Source: JBOHRE01 sp050732635
GTDB taxonomy: Bacteria; Gemmatimonadota; Gemmatimonadetes; Longimicrobiales; RSA9
DNA length: 20,447 nt
Direction: 5' to 3'
NCBI GenBank assembly: GCA_050732635.1
Contig: JBOHRE010000059.1
Coordinates: forward strand, 1-20,447
Below the pieces are notes generated by a model, which worked only from the letters and a program-made list of their open reading frames with translations, did no database searches and had not been told where the DNA came from. A program made the translations under genes and the position numbers. The stretch's first letter is position 1, and every line of letters begins with the position of its first letter. This document shows, in pieces, positions 13,829 through 20,447 of this stretch.

Positions 13829-14581
13829 TTGAGGCTGTCCGAGCTGGTCGAGTACCTGGACGCCTACCTGCGGACTCGGGAGATCGCGGACTCCAGCCGG
13901 GCGCTCAACGGGCTACAGGTCGAGAGCGGTGGGGAGGTCACACGGGTGGCCGCGGCGGTCGATGCGAGCCTGGCTGCGATCGAGGCCGCCGGTGAGCGGA
14001 ACTGCGATCTCCTTCTGGTGCACCACGGTCTGTTCTGGGACGGCGCACAGCCGCTGACGGAACGACGGTACCGGCGGGTGCGCGCGCTCATGGATGCGGA
14101 ACTGGCGGTGTACAGTGCCCACCTGCCGCTGGACGTGCATCCGGAAGTGGGCAACAACGTCGTGCTCGCGCGCGAGCTCGGTCTGCGGCTGGAGGGCACG
14201 TTCGCCGTGCGCGACGGCACGCCGCTGGGTGTGCACGGTACGCTCGACCTTCGCCGCGAGGCACTGGCGGCGCGGCTCGGCGAGGTGCTCGGCGGCCGTG
14301 TGCGTCTGATCGCGGGAGGCCCGGAGCGACTGCGGCGCGTGGGCGTGATCACAGGCGGCGCCGGCGGCATGATCGGCGAAGCGGCAGCGGCCGGGTTGGA
14401 TGCGCTGGTCACCGGAGAGGGGCCCCACCACACGTACTTCGATGCCATGGAAGGCGGCATCAATGTCTACTATGGTGGCCATTACGCCACCGAGACCTGG
14501 GGCGTTCGGGCGCTGGCCGCTCACCTCGAGGAACGGTTCGCTCTGCCCTGGGAGTTCCTGGATCTGCCGACCGGGCTTTAG
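13829..14581 (+). CDS. Nif3-like dinuclear metal-centre protein
   Basis: A 250-residue protein of the Nif3/YbgI/YqfO family, which forms hexameric rings around a di-metal site; cellular function is unsettled, with GTP cyclohydrolase I-type-2 or hydrolase roles suggested for relatives. Visible metal-site motifs are LLLVHHGLFW, SAHLPLDVHPEVGNNVVLA and the C-terminal GGHYATE, all typical. NGLQVES near the N-terminus matches the NxGLQVG family motif. The TTG at 13829 gives the normal N-terminus (RLSELVEYLDAYL). TTG 13739 or GTG 13781 would add 30 or 16 low-complexity residues and run across the DnaA box. It is convergent with the M28 peptidase gene. Confidence 0.88.
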   Translation: MRLSELVEYLDAYLRTREIADSSRALNGLQVESGGEVTRVAAAVDASLAAIEAAGERNCDLLLVHHGLFWDGAQPLTERRYRRVRALMDAELAVYSAHLPLDVHPEVGNNVVLARELGLRLEGTFAVRDGTPLGVHGTLDLRREALAARLGEVLGGRVRLIAGGPERLRRVGVITGGAGGMIGEAAAAGLDALVTGEGPHHTYFDAMEGGINVYYGGHYATETWGVRALAAHLEERFALPWEFLDLPTGL

Positions 14582-14623
14582 CCGGCCGACGTCGCGCCGC
14601 GCCCGCGATCGCAGGACCCGCGC

Positions 14624-16249
14624 TCATCTGAGGGGTGACCGATACGGTTGCGGCCGGCGCGGGTCGGTGGCGACATCGTAGCCGACGGCGGCCGTCAGTC
14701 GGGCCTGCTGTACCGCGCCGCTCAGGTCGAAGCCCGCCTCGTACTCGTCGCCGGGTGAGTGGTAATCCCGCCGGTCGTAGCGCGCCAGCAGTCGTGCGCC
14801 CCAGCCGGGCGGCCGGTTGCGGTAGTCGATTCCCGGCTGCAGCAGGAGTGCAGGAACGCCGGCGCGCGCAAAGGGAAAGTGGTCGGAGCGGAAAAAGAAG
14901 CCGAGCTCGGGTGCGCGGTCGCCCACGACGCGCATGCCGAGCTCGGCCGCGCGCCGCTCGAGGACGCGGCCGAGCGTGGAGCGGCTGGCACCCAGCGCGG
15001 CGATGTCGTTCGTCTCACCCCAGAGGTTGGCGCCATCGATGTTGATGACGGCTACCGTCTGCTCGATCGGCACCAGCGGGTTCCGGACGTAGTGCTCGGC
15101 GCCGAGCAGACCGTCTTCCTCGGCCGTCGTCGCCAGGAACACCAGCGAGCGTGCGGGGCGCGGCTCGAGCCGCGCGAATGCGTCGGCCAGCTCGAGCAGT
15201 ACGCTGACGCCGCTCGCGTTGTCGTAGGCGCCGTTGTAGATCGAATCGCCCTGAACCGGTGGGCCGATGCCGAGGTGATCGTAGTGCGCGGTGAAAAGGA
15301 CGAACTCGCCGCGCAGGTCGGGCGCGCTGCCGGGCAGCATGCCGACGACGTTCACGCTCTGTAGTCGTCGGACGCGGCTCGGCACGCGAGCGCGAACGCG
15401 GATGCCGGTGGCGACGGGCCGGAAATCGCGGCGCGCGGCCGCGACGTGCAGGGCGTCCAGGTCGGCGCCGGCGGCCCCGAGCACGTCGTGCGCGTGCTGC
15501 CAGGTGATCCAGCCGCGAAAGGCGAGTGCCGGCGGCGCGCCCGCAGCGCGCGGCAGCCCGAGTTGCTCGCCCGTCCACGAGCTCCGGACCACATTCCACC
15601 CATAGCCCGCTGATTCCGGTGTATGGACGAGCAGCACCCCGACGGCGCCGCGCTGCTCGGCCTGCTCCACCTTGTAGTTCCAGCGACCGAAGTAGGTCAG
15701 CCGGCGGCCGTCGAACAACTCGGGCTCCTCCGGCGGTGCGGGCGGGTCGCCAACCAGCACGAGCACGACCTTGCCCGTCAGGTCCTGCCCCTCGAAATCG
15801 TTCCAGTCGTACTCCGGCGCATCCACGCCGTAGCCGACGAACACCAGCTCGCCTTCGCTTTCCGGCTGCGGCGTCTCCGCCTGGCTCCACAGGACCACGT
15901 CGTCACCAGAGCGTGCGGACAGGGAGCCTCGCGGCGTCCCGAACGACAGCGTGGTGCCGGCAGCGTAAGCCGCAACCCCGATCAGGGGCACCGGCTGCAG
16001 ATGCGTTCCCTGGATCGGCTCGGCACCGGCGCGCATGAGCTGCGTGGCGATGTAGGCCGCGGCGATGGCGCCGCCGCGGCTGGCGGTGGCTCGGCCCTCG
16101 AGCCGATCGTGGGACAGGAAATAGAGGTGCGCGCGTAACTCGCGCGCGCGAATCGTTTCGAGCGCGCGGGCGAGCGGATCCTGCAGGCTGAACGCGCTGA
16201 GCAGGAGCGCCGCCGCGCCGATCAGCGAGCGGGTCGCATTACGGAACAT
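14624..16249 (-). CDS. Secreted M28-family zinc aminopeptidase with PA domain
   Basis: A 541-residue exported peptidase. Residues 1-22 look like a signal peptide (TRSLIGAAALLLSAFS). An inserted protease-associated domain covers about 130-290 (VGYGVDAPEYDWNDFEG, GKVVLVLVGDPP). The catalytic domain has the M28 ligands His322 (AHYDHLG), Asp343 (YNGAYDNASGV), Glu377 as base and Glu378 as ligand (TTAEEDG), Asp405 (INIDG) and His497 (YHSPGDE). It likely removes N-terminal residues from peptides outside the cytoplasm. The ATG at 16249 has GGAG upstream; an upstream extension adds no signal-like sequence. The zinc-ribbon gene lies 96 bases upstream on the same strand. Confidence 0.92.
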   Translation of the reverse strand: MFRNATRSLIGAAALLLSAFSLQDPLARALETIRARELRAHLYFLSHDRLEGRATASRGGAIAAAYIATQLMRAGAEPIQGTHLQPVPLIGVAAYAAGTTLSFGTPRGSLSARSGDDVVLWSQAETPQPESEGELVFVGYGVDAPEYDWNDFEGQDLTGKVVLVLVGDPPAPPEEPELFDGRRLTYFGRWNYKVEQAEQRGAVGVLLVHTPESAGYGWNVVRSSWTGEQLGLPRAAGAPPALAFRGWITWQHAHDVLGAAGADLDALHVAAARRDFRPVATGIRVRARVPSRVRRLQSVNVVGMLPGSAPDLRGEFVLFTAHYDHLGIGPPVQGDSIYNGAYDNASGVSVLLELADAFARLEPRPARSLVFLATTAEEDGLLGAEHYVRNPLVPIEQTVAVINIDGANLWGETNDIAALGASRSTLGRVLERRAAELGMRVVGDRAPELGFFFRSDHFPFARAGVPALLLQPGIDYRNRPPGWGARLLARYDRRDYHSPGDEYEAGFDLSGAVQQARLTAAVGYDVATDPRRPQPYRSPLR

Positions 16250-16345
16250 ATCCGGGCTCCGCTCTGTGGCAGGAGTACGCGGCCCAGAATATCCAACGTG
16301 CCTGCGCGCGGGCAAACGGCCCGTGGCCGTGCCGCTCATCCCATG

Positions 16346-17122
16346 CTATTCTCTCGCCGCGCCAGCCAGCGCGCGCTCGGCCTCGGCGCGATACTGCGGC
16401 AGGATCTGCCGGTGGTCCGTGTACTCGGGCAGCGCGCGCCCCGACTCGGTCGCGTACGCATCCAGCAGGCGCCGCCAGTAGGCCGCCGCGGCGCTCTCGT
16501 CGCCCGCCCGCTCGGCGGCCTGCGCCGCGGCAGCCAGCGCCAGGAGGTGGCGGGGCGACGTCGCCAGGATGCGTTCCGCGTTCGACCGTGCCTGTTCGGC
16601 ACGACCGGCCGCCGTTTGCAGCAGACTCAGGTGGTACAGCCCATCTGCGTCCAGCTCCGGTACCCTCTCGTAGGCCGCGATCGCCATGGGCAGGAAGAAC
16701 TCCGACTCTTCCGCGTTGTCGCGCGACTGTGCCTCCATGACGCGGTTGAACAGCCGATCCGCCTGTTCGCGCGGCGTGCCGGTGAGCGGCGGCGGTGCGG
16801 GAGGAGCGCCCTGCACTGCCGCGGGATCGAAGGCGCTGCCGCCGCCGATCTCCACGTCCGGCGCGTCGGCTCGAACCGCCGGCCAGACCAGCACGACCAG
16901 TATCGTGATCACTGCCGCAGCCGCCACGTACCACGGAAGGGTGCTGGCGAAATCGCGGATCCGTGCGCCGCACTGCGTGCAGAAGTGCGCGCCGGTGAGC
17001 AATGGCGCAGCACAGGCGCGACAACGGCCGCGGCTCATGGGTGCGCCACATTCGCCACAGTATGCACCGTCGGCCGCGGCACCGCAGGAAGGGCATTGCA
17101 TGCGTGCCAAGGTATCCGCCAT
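16346..17122 (-). CDS. Double zinc-ribbon membrane protein with helical-repeat tail
   Basis: A 258-residue protein. Four CxxC pairs (Cys10/13, 22/25, 34/37, 48/51) make two zinc ribbons (CPSCG, YCGECG, CRACA, FCTQCG), followed by one transmembrane helix (about 64-82), an acidic/Pro-rich linker and an Ala-rich helical part (about 115-255) that reads like TPR repeats (YHLSLLQTAAGRAEQARSNAERIL). The ribbons would be cytoplasmic and the repeats periplasmic. It has no enzymatic motif and is probably a scaffold. The ATG at 17122 is only six bases from the divergent epimerase start; ATG 17101 is an alternative. Function is not known. Confidence 0.78.
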   Translation of the reverse strand: MADTLARMQCPSCGAAADGAYCGECGAPMSRGRCRACAAPLLTGAHFCTQCGARIRDFASTLPWYVAAAAVITILVVLVWPAVRADAPDVEIGGGSAFDPAAVQGAPPAPPPLTGTPREQADRLFNRVMEAQSRDNAEESEFFLPMAIAAYERVPELDADGLYHLSLLQTAAGRAEQARSNAERILATSPRHLLALAAAAQAAERAGDESAAAAYWRRLLDAYATESGRALPEYTDHRQILPQYRAEAERALAGAARE

Positions 17123-17128
17123 TTCGAT

Positions 17129-18190
17129 GTGAGCGCCAGCGTGCAACGCGTCTTCATCACCGGTGGAACCGGGCTCGTCGGCTCGCACGTCGCGCAGCGT
17201 CTGCGCAGGCATGGCGTCGAGGTGGTCGTACTTGCGCGCGCTGGCAGCGATACGCGATTCCTCGAGGGGATCGGGGCGAGCATCGTGCGGGGCGACATCC
17301 TCGATCCGGAAGCGCGCCTTGCCGCAGCGATCGCCGGTGCTGACGCGCTCGTGCATGCAGCCGCGATCGTGTACCAGCGGGGCACCGCTGCGGATGCGTA
17401 CGCCCGGGTCAACGCCGACGGCTGCGAGCGTGTGCTGCGCGCAGCCGCCGCCGCCGGCTGCCGCCGCGTGCTGCACGTCTCGAGCATCGCCGTGTACAGT
17501 GGCGCACCTGCGGGTGTCCGGCTCGACGAGGATGACTGGCAACGCTATTCGATTCCGCACCACGCGGCCTACCCGCTCTCCAAGCAGGAGGCGGAGTGGC
17601 GGGCCTGGCGTCTGCACGATGCGGCGGCAATTCGGCTGACCGTGGTTCGGCCGGGCGTCATTTTCGGTGAGCGAGATCGGCTCGTCACAGCGCCCCTGCT
17701 GCGGCTGGCGGGGCTGCCCATGGTGCCGCTGCCGCGCGCTGGCAAGGCCGTGCCGCCCGTCGTCTATGCGGGCAACATCGCACGCGGGATCGTGCGCGCA
17801 CTGCGCACCGATGCCACCATCGGCCGCGCCTATACGCTGGCCTCCGACTGGGAGCTCACGTTGCGCCAGCTGCTGCGCCGCCTGGGAGCGTGCCTCGGCC
17901 GGCCGCCCCGCATCGTCGGCGTCCCGGCATTGGGCGTGCGCGCGCTGGCGGCACTGATCGACGCAGCCGGCGGCTTCGTGCGCGGGCCGCGGCCCCAGGC
18001 CAGGCGGGCGGCGCGGACCGTGCTGTTCGATCATGCTTATGATCAGTCACGTGCACGCGCCGATCTGAACTGGAGTCGCGCCGCACTGGAGCCACCCGAG
18101 CTCGCGCTGCCGCGGGTCGCGGCCGAAGCGCACGAGCGGCGCCGCGCAAGCCGTCAGAGTCGACTGCTAGGCCGGGAGAGCGTCCGATGA
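17129..18190 (+). CDS. NAD(P)-dependent epimerase/dehydratase (extended SDR)
   Basis: A roughly 350-residue extended short-chain dehydrogenase. TGGTGLVGSHVAQRL at the N-terminus is the GxxGxxG nucleotide-binding turn, HAAAIV and HVSSIAVYS follow in family order, and YPLSK is the catalytic YxxxK. The middle part (VVRPGVIFGERD) is typical of sugar-nucleotide or sterol-type SDRs; substrate cannot be told. The outer GTG at 17129 is taken, but GTG 17141 would give a more typical family start (QRVFITGGTG); neither has a clear ribosome-binding site. The stop overlaps the LOG gene start as ATGA. Confidence 0.88.
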   Translation: MSASVQRVFITGGTGLVGSHVAQRLRRHGVEVVVLARAGSDTRFLEGIGASIVRGDILDPEARLAAAIAGADALVHAAAIVYQRGTAADAYARVNADGCERVLRAAAAAGCRRVLHVSSIAVYSGAPAGVRLDEDDWQRYSIPHHAAYPLSKQEAEWRAWRLHDAAAIRLTVVRPGVIFGERDRLVTAPLLRLAGLPMVPLPRAGKAVPPVVYAGNIARGIVRALRTDATIGRAYTLASDWELTLRQLLRRLGACLGRPPRIVGVPALGVRALAALIDAAGGFVRGPRPQARRAARTVLFDHAYDQSRARADLNWSRAALEPPELALPRVAAEAHERRRASRQSRLLGRESVR

Positions 18191-19071
18191 GGGACCGAGC
18201 CACCAACGAGAGCGCAGTGAACGAGCACGACGCGCTCGAGGACCAGGAGGCGACCGCGCGCGCCGCCGCGGCGTCCGCAGCACCACAGCGCGACGTGCCC
18301 GAGCTGAACCAGGGCCGTACCACCGAGGACGAGCGGCTACTGCAGCGCGACCTCGATGAGCCGAGCTTTCTGCACACCGACCCGTGGCGCGTGTTCCGCA
18401 TCATGGGCGAGTTCGTCACGGGCTTCGATACGCTGGCCGGAGTCGGTCCTGCCGTATCGATCTTCGGCAGCGCACGCATCAGCCCGCAGCACGAGTATTA
18501 CGCGGCAGCGCGCGAGACCGCGCGCCGTCTCGCCGAGGCGGGCTTCGGCGTCATCACCGGCGGCGGACCCGGCCTCATGGAGGCGGCGAACCGCGGTGCC
18601 GTCGAGGGCGGTGGCCGCTCGATTGGCTGCAACATCGAGCTGCCGTTCGAGCAGGGAATGAACGCGTACGTGCGCACGGCCGTGAACTTCCGCTACTTCT
18701 TCGTGCGCAAGACGATGTTCGTGAAGTACTCCGAGGGCTTCATCATCTTCCCCGGAGGATTCGGCACGATGGATGAGCTGTTCGAAGCGCTCACGCTCAT
18801 CCAGACCCGGAAGGTGCGCAATTTCCCTGTGGTCCTCTACGGCAGCGCGTACTGGGCCAGCTTGCTCGACTGGCTCGAGCGGTTCATGCTGCCGCACGGC
18901 ATGATCGCGAAGACCGATCTGCAGCTGCTCCTGATCGCGGATTCGCCGCAGGATGCCGTCCGTTCGATCATCGACTGCTACGAGGCCCACTGTGCGGATG
19001 TCGAGCGACGGTCCGCGGCGCTGCGACCGCCGCCGCGCGGCGGCATGCGCGGCACGCCGCCTCCACGCTGA
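18187..19071 (+). CDS. LOG-family (TIGR00730-like) nucleotide-processing protein
   Basis: A 294-residue protein with the two LOG signatures GGGPGLMEAANRGA (125-138) and PGGFGTMDELFEAL (189-202), plus RKTMFVKYS (174-182). Family members remove the ribose 5-phosphate from nucleotide monophosphates, such as cytokinin ribotides or ordinary nucleotides. The first 85 residues are a charged Ala/Glu/Arg-rich extension of low complexity before the Rossmann core (PAVSIFGSAR). ATG 18187 overlaps the epimerase stop by four bases. A start nearer the core is possible but no clear ribosome-binding site supports one. The precise substrate is unknown. Confidence 0.88.
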   Translation: MRDRATNESAVNEHDALEDQEATARAAAASAAPQRDVPELNQGRTTEDERLLQRDLDEPSFLHTDPWRVFRIMGEFVTGFDTLAGVGPAVSIFGSARISPQHEYYAAARETARRLAEAGFGVITGGGPGLMEAANRGAVEGGGRSIGCNIELPFEQGMNAYVRTAVNFRYFFVRKTMFVKYSEGFIIFPGGFGTMDELFEALTLIQTRKVRNFPVVLYGSAYWASLLDWLERFMLPHGMIAKTDLQLLLIADSPQDAVRSIIDCYEAHCADVERRSAALRPPPRGGMRGTPPPR

Positions 19072-19107
19072 GCCACCGTGCACGACGGGACCACCGCCGG
19101 AGAGGAA

Positions 19108-20268
19108 ATGGGAGCGAAGAGCAGGTATCTGAGTGGACGACCGATCGACCCGCGCCGCATCGACGGGCAGATCGGCGTCGCCGACCTGATCGACGGGACC
19201 TTTCTCGCGTACAATGCCGGACGGCTGCACGACGGCTGCCGCCTGCTCAGCGAACGCATGCTCGAGGACGACGTCACGATCGGTGTATCCCTGACCGGTG
19301 CGCTGACACCTGCCGGGCTCGGCATGAGCGCACTCATCCCGCTGATCGAAGCCGGCTTCATGGACTGGGTCGTGTCGACCGGCGCGAACCTGTATCACGA
19401 TGCGCACTTCGGGCTCGGCCTCGAGATGCGACAGGGCAATCCGTTCGTCTCCGATGTCGTGCTGCGCGATGAAGAGGTGGTGCGGATCTACGACATCTTC
19501 TTCGACTACTCCGTCCTGCTCGACACCGACGCCTTCTTCCGTCGCATCATGCAGGGCGACGAATTCCAACGGCCGATGTCGACGGCCGAGTTCCATTACC
19601 TGTGTGGCAAGTACCTGGCGGAACGGGAGCACGCGCTCGGCACCGGTCGCAAATCGTTTCTGGCCGCCTGCTTCGAGTACGACGTCCCGGTCTACACCTC
19701 GTCGCCCGGGGACTCGTCCATCGGCATGAACGTGGCGGCCATGGCGCTGCAGGGCAGCCGATTCCGCTTCGATGTCAGCGCCGATGTCAACGAGACCGCG
19801 GCGATCGTGCTCGACGCCAAGCGCGGCGGCGGCAAATCGGCGGTGGTCATCCTCGGCGGCGGCAGCCCCAAGAACTTCGTGCTGCAAACGGAACCGCAGA
19901 TCCAGGAGGTCCTCGGCATCGAGGAGCGTGGCCACGACTACTTCCTGCAGATCACCGACGCGCGGCCGGACACGGGCGGACTGTCCGGCGCGACGCCGGC
20001 CGAAGCCGTGAGCTGGGGCAAGGTCGACCCCGACCGGCTGCCGGACGCGGTGGTCTGCTATACCGACACGACCATCGCGCTGCCGCTGCTCGCCGCGTAT
20101 GCGCTGTCTCGCCACGCCCCGCGCCAGCCGAAACGCTTGCTGCGTCGCCGGGCCGCGATGCTGGCTCGTCTGGAAGAGGAGTACGCGGTCTCCGCGCGGA
20201 ACGAGGCGGTGCGCGAACGGGCGCGCCACGGCGCAGAGCACGGCGTGACCCTCGAACGGGACCGCTGA
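19108..20268 (+). CDS. Bacterial deoxyhypusine-synthase-like enzyme
   Basis: A 386-residue protein of the deoxyhypusine synthase fold, an NAD-dependent family that moves an aminobutyl group from spermidine. The catalytic lysine is present as Lys305 in AVSWGK, followed by the strand AVVCYTDTTIALPLL. The NAD-site stretch VVILGGGSPKNFVLQ (about 246-260) has the Lys-Asn-Phe of bacterial homologues in place of the eukaryotic His pair. TGANLYHD and SPGDSSIGMN also fit. Bacteria lack eIF5A, so a polyamine role such as homospermidine formation is more likely than hypusine. ATG 19108 was chosen for its GGAGAGGA upstream; GTG 19078 would add ten residues. Confidence 0.87.
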   Translation: MGAKSRYLSGRPIDPRRIDGQIGVADLIDGTFLAYNAGRLHDGCRLLSERMLEDDVTIGVSLTGALTPAGLGMSALIPLIEAGFMDWVVSTGANLYHDAHFGLGLEMRQGNPFVSDVVLRDEEVVRIYDIFFDYSVLLDTDAFFRRIMQGDEFQRPMSTAEFHYLCGKYLAEREHALGTGRKSFLAACFEYDVPVYTSSPGDSSIGMNVAAMALQGSRFRFDVSADVNETAAIVLDAKRGGGKSAVVILGGGSPKNFVLQTEPQIQEVLGIEERGHDYFLQITDARPDTGGLSGATPAEAVSWGKVDPDRLPDAVVCYTDTTIALPLLAAYALSRHAPRQPKRLLRRRAAMLARLEEEYAVSARNEAVRERARHGAEHGVTLERDR

Positions 20269-20308
20269 CGTCGATGGCCATGCCGCCGCGCCGGCAGCCG
20301 CCCCTCTG

Positions 20309-20447
20309 ATGCGCGTCGCGGTCACGGGCGCGTCGGGACTGATCGGCAACGCCGTCGCCCGCGAGCTGCGCGGACGCGGTGACGAGGTGCTGCGGCTCGT
20401 GCGCGCGCGCGCCGCGGCGCGCGCGCCGGACGCCGTCTACTGGGATC
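20309..20447 (+). CDS. NAD(P)-dependent epimerase, SDR39U1/TIGR01777-like (3' partial)
   Basis: The first 46 residues of a gene cut by the window end. MRVAVTGASGLIGNAVAREL is a Rossmann nucleotide-binding N-terminus with GxxGxxG. The later LVRA and VYWD match the start of the TIGR01777/SDR39U1 epimerase family, in which a W-D pair closes the second strand. The ATG at 20309 has no clear ribosome-binding site, and lies 40 bases after the deoxyhypusine-synthase-like gene, suggesting one transcript. Assignment to the subfamily is tentative. Confidence 0.7.
   Translation, partial: MRVAVTGASGLIGNAVARELRGRGDEVLRLVRARAAARAPDAVYWD

Noticed and set aside
18337..20349. 670-codon open frame on the minus strand across the LOG and DHS-like genes
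   Set aside because: It is antisense to two well-supported proteins with family motifs, and its composition (Arg/His/Val/Glu-rich with no recognisable motif) is what opposite-strand frames look like in G+C-rich DNA.

Overview
The window is G+C-rich, densely packed chromosomal DNA from a double-membrane bacterium. It carries the chromosome replication and segregation neighbourhood: dnaN, a probable oriC, dnaA, rpmH, rnpA, yidD, yidC, two parS sites, parA and parB. YidC has the large periplasmic domain of diderm bacteria, there is a probable lipoprotein PPIase, and many genes start at GTG or TTG. Gene content and order (parAB followed by an M23 peptidase and a bactofilin, with M28 peptidase, zinc-ribbon/TPR, LOG and deoxyhypusine-synthase-like genes nearby) suggest Gemmatimonadota or a close relative. 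That assignment is an inference from resemblance; no rRNA gene is present to confirm it.

Left part (1-2456): four plus-strand genes with overlapping ends: a ferritin-like protein (5' end outside the window), a His-rich nickel/cobalt-type permease, a small protein of unknown function, and pyrE. A 46-bp-period tandem repeat separates them from a minus-strand block.

Origin block (2458-7283): dnaA and dnaN are on the minus strand, followed by a PpiC-type prolyl isomerase lipoprotein and a flavin reductase with overlapping ends. The 283-bp dnaA-dnaN spacer looks like oriC. It has an A+T-rich stretch, five TAG triplets matching the DnaA-trio element, a short GC linker, a DnaA-box-like site, and an array of degenerate DnaA boxes.

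Right of the origin (7284-13662): rpmH, rnpA, yidD and yidC run rightwards, and acylphosphatase lies tail to tail with yidC. A roughly 550-bp non-coding region holds two parS sites and a parA promoter. It leads into a tight operon of parA, parB, a membrane-anchored M23/LytM peptidase and a bactofilin, joining chromosome segregation to cell-wall and cytoskeletal functions. Two exact-consensus DnaA boxes lie just after it.

Far right (13829-20447): a Nif3-like metal protein, a secreted M28 aminopeptidase, a zinc-ribbon membrane protein with a repeat-rich tail, then a plus-strand run of an NAD(P)-dependent epimerase, a LOG-family protein, a bacterial deoxyhypusine-synthase-like enzyme and the start of a second, SDR39U1-like epimerase cut by the window end.

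Most genes are core housekeeping. The less ordinary observations are the origin architecture, the parAB-M23-bactofilin operon, a 21-bp duplication over the M23 zinc motif, the possible nesting of rpmH inside rnpA, a YidC lacking its groove arginine, and the deoxyhypusine-synthase-like gene. I found no mobile element, CRISPR array, tRNA or rRNA.
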